From the NCBI GenBank assembly GCA_022828595.1, contig JAKGHH010000002.1, positions 110,992,855 to 111,056,854 on the forward strand: a stretch of 64,000 bases of DNA, given 5' to 3'. Each line of letters begins with the position of its first letter. Position 1 is the first letter of the stretch. Source of the DNA: Nelumbo lutea (lineage: Eukaryota; Streptophyta; Magnoliopsida; Proteales; Nelumbonaceae). Shown piece by piece: positions 1 to 11,639 of this stretch. A program made the translations under genes and the position numbers. Below the pieces are notes generated by a model. The model was not told where the DNA came from. It searched no databases and saw only the letters and a list, made by a program, of their open reading frames with translations.

Positions 1-1157
1 ATACTGTTATCGTCCTCACCGACAAACCTTTGAGGCAAGTCTTACTTAAGTTCGAGGTCTCTGGTCGACTGACGAAATGGGCCGTTGATCTCAGCGAGTA
101 CGATCTTCAATATAAGCCGCGAACTGCTATTAAGGCCCAAGACTTAGCATATTTCATTGTCGAGTGCACTTTCAGCTCCGAAGTTCCTATGCCGGTTGAG
201 CACGAGGCCCCCAGTTCGGGCGAGCCTGGAGCTCCCGAGCCAGTTGAATCTCGGCCCCGTGAAGTAGCAACCGGTGTGGCATCTCTCCTAGTTAGGCCAA
301 GCATGAACTGGGATGAGGAGCCTTGGATCTTTCACGTAGATGGCTCCTAAAACCAGCAGAGCCGAAATAGTCCTACACAGCCCAAGCAGCACGAAATTGG
401 AGTACGCACTACGCTTCGAGTTCCCAACATCCAACAATGAAGTGGAATACGAAGTGTTGATAACTGGACTAGCCTTAGCCAGGGAAGAAAAAGCCAAGCA
501 CATCGTCATCTGCAGCGACTCCCAACTCGTAGTCAACAAAGTCACAGGAGATTACGAAGCTCGTGAACCAACCATGGTTGCTTACTTAGCCAAAGTAAGA
601 GAGGCCCTGCTCAACTTCCAGTTACACTTCATCAGGCAAATCCTGAGGTCGGAGAAAGCTGAGGCCGACGCCGTGTCCCAGTTAGCCAGCACCAACGATA
701 TCACTATGAGAACAATGTACATAGAGAACTTGCCTTGGCCTAGCATTGTCGGGGGGGGGGGGCAGAGGAGGCCGCTCCTATCGTTCAAGCAGTGCCGAGC
801 TGGATTGACCCGCTCATGAGCTTCTTGCTACACGGGACCCTCCCCGCAGAACACAATGCGGCCAGAAGGGTAGAGCGCCAGGAAGCCAAATACGTCATAA
901 TAGACGAACGGTTGTACTGGAGATCCTACACGCTCCCCTACCTGTGTTGCCTGCGACCTACCGAAGCCGAGTTCGTACTCCGCGATACTCATGAGGGTCT
1001 GTGCAGCGGACATTTGGGGGGCAGAGCTCCCGCACAAAAAGCACTATGACAGGGATATTATTGGCCAACAATGAAGGCAGATGCCATCAAGTTCATCAGA
1101 AAATGTGACAAATGCTAGAAGCATGCCAATAATATCCCTTAACAGAGGGCCACACCG
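1..1157 (+). mobile_element. Decayed Ty3/gypsy (Tat-type) retrotransposon pol fragment
   Basis: Three plus-strand frames carry successive pieces of a gypsy polyprotein. Positions 30-180 encode the end of reverse transcriptase and its RNase H (TKWAVDLSEYDLQYKPR). Positions 330-700 encode a second RNase H domain (WIFHVDGS, then SNNEVEYEVLITGLALA and ICSDSQLVVN). Positions 790-1135 encode the integrase zinc-binding region (HEGLCSGHLGG, then GYYWPTMKAD and CDKC). Two RNase H domains in tandem are typical of the Tat/Ogre lineage, which is family knowledge. The frames are broken after HVDGS, again at a G homopolymer at about 751-763, and by stops at about 1048 and 1116. The element runs off the left edge and stops abruptly near 1157, where an unrelated repeat begins. 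The integrase core is missing. It is certainly non-functional. Confidence 0.88.
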
Positions 1158-2345
1158 ACTATTACTAATCAATACTGTTAATTTAATTTAATTTTGGTAA
1201 TTATTAATTTAATGAATATTGTTATTAAATCCTATTCATAAATTTAATATTTATTGTTATATTAAAAATAACTGAATATTATTATTAAAACTATCATCAA
1301 TGATTATTTAATTAAATAGTATGATTACTTACTATTATTGATAAATGTTGTTAATAACATTTTGACAACTGACGGTTCGACCGTTCGGTTCAAACGGATG
1401 GCCCGTTCTAACAATAAAAATCACGGAACCATTCTGGCCACCGGTTTTTGGGTCGATAGTTTGATCATTCGGTTCGAACAGACGGTCTGTTTTGACAACA
1501 AAAATTATAGGAAAAAATTGAGTTTGTGAGGTGCACTAAGTAGTATCTTATGTGCTATGTAATTCGAGCGTGCGACTCATATGACCCAAAAATGAAACCG
1601 TTTTGGCCACCGGTTTTTGGGTCGACAATTCGACCATTCGGTTCGAACAGGTGGCCCGTTCTAACAATAAAAAATCACAAGAAAAAAATTATGGAACTGT
1701 TCTGGCCACCAGTTTTTAGGTCTACAGTTCAACCATCCGGTTCGAATGGACAATTCATTATGACAACAAAAATTACAGGAAAAAAATTTACAGTGTGAGG
1801 TCCATTGAGTAATATCATATATGTTATGTCATTCGACCGTGTGACTCATACGACACGAAAATGGAACTGTTTTGGCCACTGGTTTTCGGGTCGACGATTC
1901 GATCGTCCTATTCGACCGAATGACCTGTTCTGAGAACAAAAATTAAAAAAAAACATATATATATATATATATAAATAAATAAAAAAGACAGCCAAAAACC
2001 ATTGAACAGGTCAACGGGTTGACGGTTCGACCACTCAGGTGAATGGGCCGTTGACCGGTTTTTGGCCAGGGACCAGGATTGGGGTAAAATGGAACTAGTT
2101 GCCTGGACAATTCCCAATTAAAAGAATAAAAAAATAGACAACCCATTCAAACAAGAAAAATTACAAGCAAAAAATTGAGTGTATGAGGTTCATAAAGTAG
2201 TACCATACGTTTTATGTCATTCGAGCATGTGACTCATATTACCTGAAAACAGAACCGTTATGGCCACTGGTTTTTGGGTCAACGGTTCAACTATTTAGTT
2301 TGAACAGATGACACGTTTAGACAACGAAAATTTAAAACAGATGAC
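1157..2345. repeat. Dispersed composite repeat, copy 1
   Basis: A roughly 1.2-kb stretch repeated in the same orientation at 13719-14880. The first 190 bases are AT-rich and match 13719-13918 closely. The rest is a degenerate tandem array whose units contain phrases like GGCCACCGGTTTTTGGGTCG, GGTTCGAACAGATGGCCCG and TGAGGT(G/C)CATTAAGTAG, the last recurring near 1527, 1796 and 2184. Short open frames here follow the repeat rather than a protein. The repeat interrupts gypsy debris on its left and apparent gypsy LTR sequence on its right. I do not recognise the family. Confidence 0.7.
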
Positions 2346-2790
2346 CCTCGTCAAACAGTGTCATGCCTGCCACCTTTAGAGGGTGCCTTACACCTGACAG
2401 GCACGTACCATGCAATGACGGCCCCGCTCGTGCCACCTCAGCGCTGCTAGTAACGGCTGCGGCAGGATGACAGTGGCGGTTATACCAGCCCTATCAGAGG
2501 CTAGTGGGCCTGATGCAACCGAATTCTGTTATAAGAAGTCCAATCTCAAGGAACAGAGGTAAGTTCCACATACTCGCGCTATCTGCACTCTTAGCCTTCA
2601 TCCTCTCTTTGCATATTTCACAGAATTCTAACTTAAGCATCGGAGTGTTCCCACTGGGCAAGCCCCCGGGGATTTTTCATCTTCTCCATCTCAGGTACTT
2701 TTCAGGAGCCACACAAGCGCCAAATAGGAGTGACCGGATTGCGCACCATCAAAACCCATGAACTTAATTGTTTCCACAACCCACTAAATA
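2346..2790 (+). mobile_element. Probable Ty3/gypsy LTR fragment
   Basis: GC-richer than its surroundings. It carries a phrase typical of the transcribed part of Tat-type gypsy LTRs: a run like TTAAGCATCGGAGTGTTCCC followed by GGGCAAGCCCCCGGGG at about 2633-2676. A TG near 2360 and a CA near 2778 could be its ends, about 420 bp apart, but no second LTR is in view to confirm this. It may be the 3' LTR of the element whose pol fragment lies at 1-1157, with the rest lost. The open frame at 2504-2761 is not credible as a gene. Confidence 0.45.
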
Positions 2791-3679
2791 GGTAAAGCAT
2801 TCAGAAAATCCGAATAGGTGACAACCCCATTCCTCCACGGCTCCTTATTTTGTTGAAAATTTGTGAATGTTAGGATGAGTGGTGTATCTACCATGGAAAA
2901 AATAAAGTTGACTTTCATATATAGTTGACTTTTTGTTCTTGTACCCACACCTACGTGTGACAGCTAAGGGTAGTTTTTCACTTGGTAGGATAGAAATTGC
3001 CATTCCTAACATTTTCCTAACATTTATTATGAAAAAAGCTAAAATATGTATAAGTAGTAGTGAAATAAAACTCATATTAATTGACACTTATGCCAATTGT
3101 AAGGTACTTTCTTACTTCTGTTTTTTTTTTTTTTATTGATATAATAAACAATTTCATAACACCCTTACAATATGAATTAATGACCTTTAAATGAGGCTAG
3201 CCGGTACATGTATTTTATTAATAAAACAATGTATAATTATGTTCTAATGTATGTATTATTTTATATTTAATTTATGCTTTTTATTCAATTTAAAATTTTT
3301 TATTTATAAAATATTAAAATTTGCAATTTGATACCAAAAGGGGTTTTTCCACGAAAATAGTAGGACAAGACGCTTATGGATCCTTGGGACAGGTATATTT
3401 CAAAAGGTTACCCAAAATAAAAAAAAAATCATCTCAAATAAACATTAGAATGCAAAGTTATGGCCTCTCAAATTTTGCATACACATTTTGTGTACAGCGA
3501 CCTAATCACCGAGTCGAATGGATCAACGGTCCAACGACCATCCGGATTGGATTGTTTTTTACCAAGGCAACAGTTTTTGACTGTCCTCTAAGTTTTACTA
3601 AAAGTAGACCTAAAATTATGATTGGGTGATAGTTCAAATGGTTCAACCGGATGGATCAACTACGGGTTGAAAAAACTGA
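2791..3679. other. Intergenic, AT-rich, no gene seen
   Basis: Low-complexity AT-rich DNA with a T homopolymer at about 3120-3134. From 3490 to 3680 there is a fragment of the family-wide repeat with phrases such as GGATCAACGGTCCAACGACC. I see no coding signal. Confidence 0.6.
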
Positions 3680-3930
3680 TAGAGCACACCAATAAAAACT
3701 TTGTGAGTTGTGACATTTAAAGTGTCGTCTCCTAAAACATGTTGCGAAGATAATTCAACAGCAAACTGCAATCCGTAATAAAAAGCAAGAGCTTCAGCCT
3801 CCATTGAAGTGCAATTTGGCATAGGAATTGCTCATTTACTCGTGTGATCATGATTCGTATTCCTGCCTTATGAGTTCCTATAGCTCCATCTACATTGATC
3901 TTCATAGTGTTAGGTAGGGGTGGTTCCAAA
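3680..3930 (-). pseudogene. LINE-type RNase H domain fragment
   Basis: Read on the minus strand, this gives MKINVDGAIGTHKAGI then, after a one-base frame change near 3810, MEAEALAFYYGLQFAVELSS. This matches the plant RNase H domain at the C-terminus of L1-type LINE ORF2 (motif K.N.DGA, then EAEA). Only the first half of the domain remains. The upstream proline-rich stub (EPPLPNT) is usual just before this domain. It is a dead remnant with no intact neighbours. Confidence 0.7.
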
Positions 3931-4409
3931 CACTATTGTTGAGATTGCATTTCTCAAACACTTTATTGTTGAGACTCTACCATATTTGCAATTGAGATTC
4001 TCATTTGATGTGACTAATTGTCTTTGGGTGTTTAAATGCTTCATAAACCCTTAATTGCCTTTTATGTCATTTTATGGGCCATTATAAAAGAAATTGATAA
4101 AATACAACAAAAAATGAAAATAAAGAAAATATAGGAAACTATAGAAAATAAAAGTAAAAAATGAAGGAAAAAGAATGCAACAACAAATTATAGGAAAATA
4201 GAAATTAAAAACACGACAAAGAAAAAGAAGAAAATACAGAAAAGAACAAAAAATGTAAATAACATTAATATTAAAAATTGAAACAATAACAAGAGATATA
4301 TGCTTTAACATGCCTGATTATGCTTTTTTATATTTTTCTCTTATTCTTTCAAATTTTGAATGGTTTGCAGTCAAGGGTCATGTAACCAAATGGCTGAATT
4401 GATCATAAA

Positions 4410-4888
4410 TAGGAGTGAATTTATTCAATTAAAAACCAAACCGAATAAATCAAAATTTTAAATGAAACCGAATCAAAACTGAAATAATAATAAAAAAAAT
4501 GAAACAACTAAAACCAAAATTTCCAGTTTGGCTTTTTGTTATTTCGGTTTAAACTGAATTTCATCATTATATATATTTTAATATATATTGTACATATTAG
4601 ATAAGTATTATATATTAAAAATATATACATTTTACAATATATAATAAATTATATATTTTAATATATAATATATTATATATGTCTTATATGTTAATTTATA
4701 TATTATATAGATAATAAAGTTTGGTTAATTTGGTTTTTTGTCCAACCAAATTTTCAAACCTAAAAATCGAAATCGAAACTGAAACCGATATTTTATAAAA
4801 CAGAAATAATCGAAATGAAATAACCAAAAAACTGAGACCAAAATTTTTCGTTCGCTTTTCAGTTTTAACCCAACAACGCTCATCCCTA
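4410..4888. mobile_element. hAT-like MITE with perfect 8-bp target duplication
   Basis: A 479-bp element beginning TAGGAGTGAA and ending GCTCATCCCTA, so the ends are imperfect inverted repeats (TAGGAGTGA and TAGGGATGA). The 8 bases on each side are identical: ATCATAAA at 4402-4409 and again at 4889-4896. Eight-base duplications and TAGGG termini are typical of the hAT superfamily. The interior consists of complementary runs of CCAAACCGAA-type and TTCGGTTT-type sequence and holds no transposase, so it is non-autonomous. Confidence 0.8.
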
Positions 4889-5117
4889 ATCATAAATTGT
4901 CCACTTGGCTTGTAGCCAAGGATCAAACTGTCAAGTTCACTAGCAACCCTCCGAAAGAAAGAAAATTAATTGAAGAAAAAAAAAGAATAAATTTGAACCT
5001 ACTTTCCTAGGTAAGTGCACTTACCTCGATAAATGCACTTGCCCATATTCTTTTTTGTTTAATTTACCGGGCTAAGTGTATATTTTGGGAGTATTTACCA
5101 TTTCGATTTTGTTTTTA

Positions 5118-5958
5118 TTTACGTGGGTAAGGAATCTCTAGAGACCCAAGAGTACCACTTTTTGCAATGCCCTCTCTCAAGGGCTGTTTGGATGCAGGCC
5201 CAGGTTGGTCTTGTTCCAGAAATTTTTCTGAACTGTGGCCAAGAGGATCTAATCCAATGGTGGTGGCAACATGATTCTCACTTGCAGAATAAAGTTCTAA
5301 TGTATAACTATATTGCAAAGATATGTATCACTTTCAAAAGTTTATAGGACGCAAGAAATGATCAAATTTTTAATAAAGTGAATACAGACCCTCGCCAAAT
5401 TCTGAGAAATGATGAAAATTGTTACAGTTATAAAGAAATCGAACTCAGAATTTCGAATCCACCAAATCTGCAATCAGATTGGAATTTGCAAGAAGCTCTC
5501 CTTACAGACCTCCTGATCATCTTAGTGGATGGTTCTTGGAATGCCACCACACAAACTACATCCACTATTATATATATCTTCTCTCATAGGTCTCCTCTTA
5601 TCATGTCAAAAGGACAACCACGCTTGGCAAGATCACCAGCAGCAGTTGAGCTCTAGGCAGTGATTAGAGGTTTACGAAAGTTTTTTTGTATGGGTATTAA
5701 AGCAAGTTTTTTGCTCTCGGACTCCAAGGAGGTTCTAATGAAGTTGAAAAGAACAAACAGGCATATTACATGGGACCTATAGGCTTTATATGATCATATA
5801 TATGAACATCACTCTTTTTTTGAAAATATTACAATTCTGTATGTAAACCTGAACTCAGTAATGCCAGCCCATGATCTTGCAAAACAAGTTAGGCATAAAA
5901 ACTCTTTTGTAAATAGTAATGCCAGCTCGGTTTTGTGGAGAAAAAAAAAAAAAAAAAA
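5118..5958 (+). mobile_element. LINE (L1-type) 3' end with poly(A) tail
   Basis: Plus-strand frames encode the zinc-binding tail of a LINE reverse transcriptase (EYHFLQCPLSRAVW at about 5150) and then an RNase H domain (LVDGSWNATTQ at about 5520; LARSPAAVEL then stop; LSDSKEVLMKL at about 5720; HDLAKQVRHKNSF at about 5870). Stops occur near 5346, 5654 and 5780. The fragment ends in a clean 18-base A run at 5941-5958, the expected 3' terminus of a retrotransposed L1-type copy. It is 5'-truncated; I could not identify its target duplication. Confidence 0.82.
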
Positions 5959-6143
5959 CTAATCAAAGTCTAGAAAGGGTATCTCACTTACTCGAGTAAG
6001 TGATATCCAGAAAATCAATTTTGTTGTGGATCCTACACATTTTTTAAATAAGAACATGGGTGAAATAGTCAATGGAAACCACAATTCCATTGACCTACTT
6101 CCCTCTTCAAAATTCCAAAGCTTAAGTTGCATATATTCCCTTA

Positions 6144-7261
6144 GGCTACATTTGATCACGGTGTAAATCTAAATTTACACTTTGGATTATTACATCGATG
6201 GGTTCATGAGAGTGTAAAATGGGAACCAGATGTTTGTCCCATTTAACACTATTCACGTTTGGTAAATCACTGAGGTAAAAGTCCTTGCAGTCCTTGCTGG
6301 CCGGCCAAGAAACAGAGTCCATGAAAATAGAAGAAAGATCAAGTGAGGTCGACAGTAGGGGAATCTCAAGTTTGGGGTAATAAAGTGGAGCTAATGTTAC
6401 ATTGAGTTGCTTCTCTACACCATCTTACTCTATCCAAACTTGCATTGGATCTCCGCTTATGAGGTGCAAGCTCTTGTTGATCCCTTCTTTGCTTGAATAA
6501 TAAGTCGTTGGAGTTGATTCAATCGACTTAAGGTTGTTCACATCGATCCCAACATGATTATCATTTATATCAGCAAATTCGAGGCTAAGAATTGTATCTA
6601 GATCTATGGCAAAAACGCCATCGAAGAAAGTCTCCATTGTTGGTTTCATTGAACAGTCCTAGGTACTGACTTGCCACGGCACTTGGGAACCCCATGAATG
6701 GCGAGAAAGCTAAGGCGATGACATGGCCACTCACAGTAGTCAATTGGAGAACCATGGCAATGGTAGAGGAGAGATACTGAGGATATTCAGGTGAAGAGGA
6801 GTTAAACCTTAGAGGAGATGGGTACAGAGCATGGCCAACCGGTTCTTGCCCTGGCAACCACTACTGTCGTCGACGGTCAACCACGGCAGAAAGGGCTACG
6901 CCCCACCATCATCTTCCTCCGACGGTCAACCACTGTTGTCGCCGCCTCTCTATTCTCATCAGAGGAAGATAATGAATAGATGACCCTGTCTCGAAAGAAC
7001 CTTGCCCCGACAGAAGGGGCAACGGACAGATCGCGGGTTTGAGTTTTACACTTTACCCTTTAACCGCTGGGCAGATCGGTAAAGTTTTACATCGATTTTA
7101 GTGATGTAAAATTTTCACTGATTTTCAATGAATTTTCTGACAAGAATGGACTTTTACACCGGTTGATGAGGTATATTAACACCTCTACCAAATGCCTGCA
7201 AATATCAACCGGAGTGTAAAGTGTACTGCGGTTCGCATTTACACCTCTACCGAACGCAACC
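6144..7261. mobile_element. PIF/Harbinger-like element (Pack-type) carrying a LecRK fragment
   Basis: The left end reads GGCTACATTTGATCACGGTG and the right end, reversed and complemented, reads GGTTGCGTTCGGTAGAGGTG; both continue TAAAT. Most differences between the ends are transitions. The trinucleotide TTA flanks both ends (6141-6143 and 7262-7264), the duplication typical of PIF/Harbinger and Tourist elements. A shorter member with near-matching ends and the same TTA flanks lies at 20059-20421. The 1118-bp interior contains a broken lectin receptor-kinase segment (6318-6848, minus strand), so this is a gene-fragment-carrying non-autonomous element. No transposase is present. Confidence 0.7.
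6318..6848 (-). pseudogene. L-type lectin receptor kinase, lectin-domain fragment (captured)
   Basis: Two minus-strand frames give consecutive parts of one lectin domain. The first includes GHALYPSPLRF, then SGHVIALAFSPFMGFP and [14 protein letters not shown]. After a frame change near 6620 the second gives [44 protein letters not shown] and MQVWIE followed by a TAA at 6425. Past the stop the reading continues as EKQLNVTLAPLYYPK and LDLSSIFMDSV to about 6320. These are the conserved strands of the legume-lectin domain of LecRK membrane kinases. There is no signal peptide, transmembrane segment or kinase domain. One frameshift and one stop make it non-functional. It lies wholly inside the Harbinger-like element. 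Confidence 0.82.
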
Positions 7262-7347
7262 TTAGATAATTAAACACTGTTTTTTTATTTTTTTTGTTGA
7301 TAGTTTAAAAGAATATGGATCCCCCACGGAATATAAAGCCCATTATT

Positions 7348-7515
7348 GAGGAAAGCTAGAAGACCTATAGTTAGAAGGCATGCACTAACAACCGGTTACA
7401 TTCATGAGGAAAGCTAGAAGACCTATAGTTAGAAGGCATGCACTAACAATCGGTTACATTCATGAGGAAAGGTAGAAGACCTATAGTTAGAAGGCATGCA
7501 CTAACAACCTGTGCA
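7348..7515. repeat. Three tandem copies of a 58-bp unit
   Basis: The unit starting GAGGAAAGCTAGAAGACC begins at 7348, 7406 and 7464, exactly 58 bases apart. Copies differ at only a few positions (AACCGG to AATCGG; AAGC to AAGG), so the expansion is fairly recent. No coding or promoter role is visible. Confidence 0.9.
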
Positions 7516-7612
7516 ACATCTAGGGAAAAAGCGTCCCCACATTGGTTGTATTTCATTTCCCACTTATAGGAAAAAAAAAACGATATACTCTGAATATGAA
7601 AAGAAACACTTG

Positions 7613-8185
7613 GGATCTCTTACTCATGCCTACTCATAGGACATTATAACCATACTTATGAACATTTCTTCCACTTGTATGCTGTCATGAATGGGGAGAT
7701 GTTCTTAGGGGTAGCAATTTTTCACCCAACCCGCTAAATCCACCCAATCCACTCAATTTACCCATTTACTTGGCGGGTTGGAAATGGGTTGATCACCCAT
7801 TGGGTCAATTTAAATGGGCTGGGTTGTGAATAACCATTGGGTTAACCACTAAAGATACAAGTATTAATTCCTTAAGTTGTTATTAATTTTCTTCACCACT
7901 TATGTAAATAACAACTAATATTACCACTAAGCTATGACCAACTTATTTGTCAAGAGGGAGCTAGTTTTTTGTTTTATATACATAAATATAAGATTAATGA
8001 GTTTAGGTGGATTAGATTGGGTTAAAGTAGGTTTGGGTTGAACCCAATTCATTTAATTTCACTAATAGGTCAACGGGTTAGATGAATTAGATTGAAGCTC
8101 AACCCAATCCAAACACAACCCAACCCGTCCAATTGCCACCGCTAGATGTTCCCAATGCATGTGGGTAGGTATGGATAGGAGATCC
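7613..8185. mobile_element. Foldback element with diverged 25-30 bp arms
   Basis: The left arm, starting GGGATCTCTTACTCATGCC at 7613, is the reverse complement, with mismatches, of 8161-8185 (GTGGGTAGGTATGGATAGGA then GATCCC). Arms of the same family occur, much closer together, at 27186-27217 and 27302-27330. No coding capacity is present. Its middle is occupied by an independent hAT-like insertion at 7706-8144. Confidence 0.55.
7706..8144. mobile_element. hAT-like MITE nested in a foldback element
   Basis: A 439-bp element starting TAGGGGTAGCAATT and ending AATTGCCACCGCTA, which are 14-bp inverted ends with two mismatches. The flanks are GATGTTCT (7698-7705) and GATGTTCC (8145-8152), an 8-bp target duplication with one change, as expected for hAT elements. 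The interior is rich in complementary GGGTTGG and CCAACCC runs and has no transposase. Confidence 0.78.
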
Positions 8186-8499
8186 CGAGCATTACCATTT
8201 ATTCAAGGATCTCTCTCTATAGGCTGTCAATGGTTTCAGCACTGCAAGTGAAATTTAAGCCTTTAATGCATTGAGCGGTACAAGATCACCCTTGTGATGT
8301 TGATTTTAAGAGCTCAGGAGTGGAATTCGTACAAAATGACCATTAACTACTTATTGCCTGAAGAAAAATATTTATTTTATAATACTGCTACTTGCTTAAG
8401 CTCCACGTCCAAGCTTCCATGCAACAATTCTAATTAAGCTAATAATCCATCCATTTCTCTCTCTCCTCACTCATCATCTTGCACTCAAACTAGTGAAGA
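8186..8499. other. 3' flank of the first methyltransferase gene
   Basis: This is the region downstream of the minus-strand gene ending at 8500. On the minus strand an AATAAA hexamer at about 8370-8375 lies roughly 125 bases past the stop codon and could serve as a polyadenylation signal. Nothing else is recognisable. Confidence 0.4.
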
Positions 8500-10044
<1,545 letters not shown>

Positions 10045-10123
10045 GGCTTAGTACTTTGGAGAGAAATATTGATGAAATGCAAGGCAAAATGAAGGCAAAT
10101 GCATAGATGAAGAAGAAAGTTTG

Positions 10124-10135
10124 AATTTATAAAGC
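10124..10135 (-). promoter_or_regulatory. Probable TATA box of methyltransferase copy 1
   Basis: The minus strand reads CTTTATAAATTC about 85 bases upstream of the ATG at 10044. This allows a plausible TATA-to-start spacing and a short 5' leader. Copy 2 has a TATA-like site at about the same distance. Confidence 0.5.
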
Positions 10136-10139
10136 CTGC

Positions 10140-11379
10140 TCAATGCATGCTTTATGTGGAATCAATAAGTCACGCCTTAAATGCATACGGCCCGCTTCCA
10201 GCTCATATTTGCATTTGTATTTTTGAATTTTCAAAGTGAATCTAAGGCTCAGTTTGGAAAGAGTATACTATAAAACTTTATATTTTATATATTTTTGCAC
10301 TGTACTTATTTACATTTATACTTCTTCCAAATTGACCAATAATTCATGCCTTAATTGCATAGGGCCCATAGTGGCAGTTAGAGATAAGACTGGCATGGGA
10401 AATCCGCTATGCGCTATCTTAATGTAATTTGCCTTCTTCATTCTTGCAAACGTGTTACTCCCTGCCTTTGTACAGGAATGCCAGGAGTCACTCCCCGCCC
10501 CATCGGGATTTCCACTCCTCATATTTTTTCATAATGTCAATTATTTTATTTTTATTTTTTCAATTAAAAATTAAAAATAAAATATTTATAATTTATAATT
10601 CTATTAAGAAAAGATAAAAATATATTCAATCATATTTTTTAAAAATATTAATATACATATATACATACAAACATATAGAAGTGGGGATCCTCATGGGATG
10701 GAGATCAGACGCCGTAAGGGATGGGGAGTGCTCTCTCATCCTCACCCTATCCCCCATGGGGAAAATCATTCTCATCCTCACCCAATCCCCCATGGGGAAC
10801 CCATACGATTGGGAGAAATTAGAAAATTTGTCATCACTACTTGTGTAACATCCTTTTGGATTTATCAAATAATTAAAAACAAATTCTGAAATCACAACCT
10901 TTGGGTGTATTTTATAACTCCTTAACATCATATCGTTCACATCAATAATACATCGGGGGCTGTGATTCACAACTTTACTCCAAAGGCTACAACATGCTTA
11001 ACAGATGTTTCTCCAGAATCTCCACTAATGCATCACTAACAGTTAGTATTGTGCCACATGTCCCCAACCTCTATATTTGTATCCAGGGATATTGCCTATA
11101 AAGCCCATTAGATTAAGAAATCATTTACCTGACTGTGCAAGGAGTGAAAAAAGATAAACTACAAATTATTACCCCTTAAGCTTACAATGGACATGTGCTC
11201 AATAATAATCATAACCCAATAATAATCACCCCTAATATATATATATATAACTTTCTCATTACCCTAAGTAGAAATTTTCTGGCCCCACCTTTGCTTGTAG
11301 CATTGTCATTGATTTTGAGGGTGATAATAATTTATACTACATAAAAGAAAGAAAGAAAATGAAGAAAAACAAAAACCTG
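10140..11379. other. Intergenic; possible foldback repeat at about 10480-10810
   Basis: Mostly AT-rich. Around 10490-10520 (CCCCGCCCCATCGGGATTTC) and 10680-10700 (GTGGGGATCCTCATGGGATG) the sequence is roughly inverted, and 10740-10800 contains two further CCCCATGGGGA palindromes, suggesting an old foldback transposon. Short open frames there mirror the palindromes. No gene is supported. Confidence 0.4.
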
Positions 11380-11530
11380 ATGTCATATTTCTCAGTAATG
11401 GTCTCTTTGATTTTTTTAAGGGCGTGTTTGATAATATGATTTTTTTAAGGGCATGTTTTTATTTTTAAAAACAAAACCAACCATGTTCTCAAAAACCCTT
11501 TAAGTTGCTCAAATTCCCTTGGGTAAATAC
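11380..11530 (-). pseudogene. CCoAOMT-like exon 2 relic (third paralogue)
   Basis: Read on the minus strand, 11530-11499 gives TACCCAAGGGAATTTGAGCA and AC, and 11420-11380 gives AAATCAAAGAGACCATTACT then GAGAAATATGAC. Together they follow exon 2 of both intact genes (PRE.EQL, then EI.E....EKY). The exon is split after EQLK by about 78 bases of unrelated DNA beginning and ending near TTTAAG. A CAG|GTTTTT donor-like sequence follows the exon end. No other exon of this copy was found. It shows that at least three members once existed here. Confidence 0.7.
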
Positions 11531-11639
11531 AACAGATAGAACTACATAACAGTCAATTTTCTATCCCCTTAACCCCCAACTCTAGTGGTAATGGAATTTG
11601 GTCCTAGGTCTATCCTATAATGAACCAGAGGTCTTGTCA

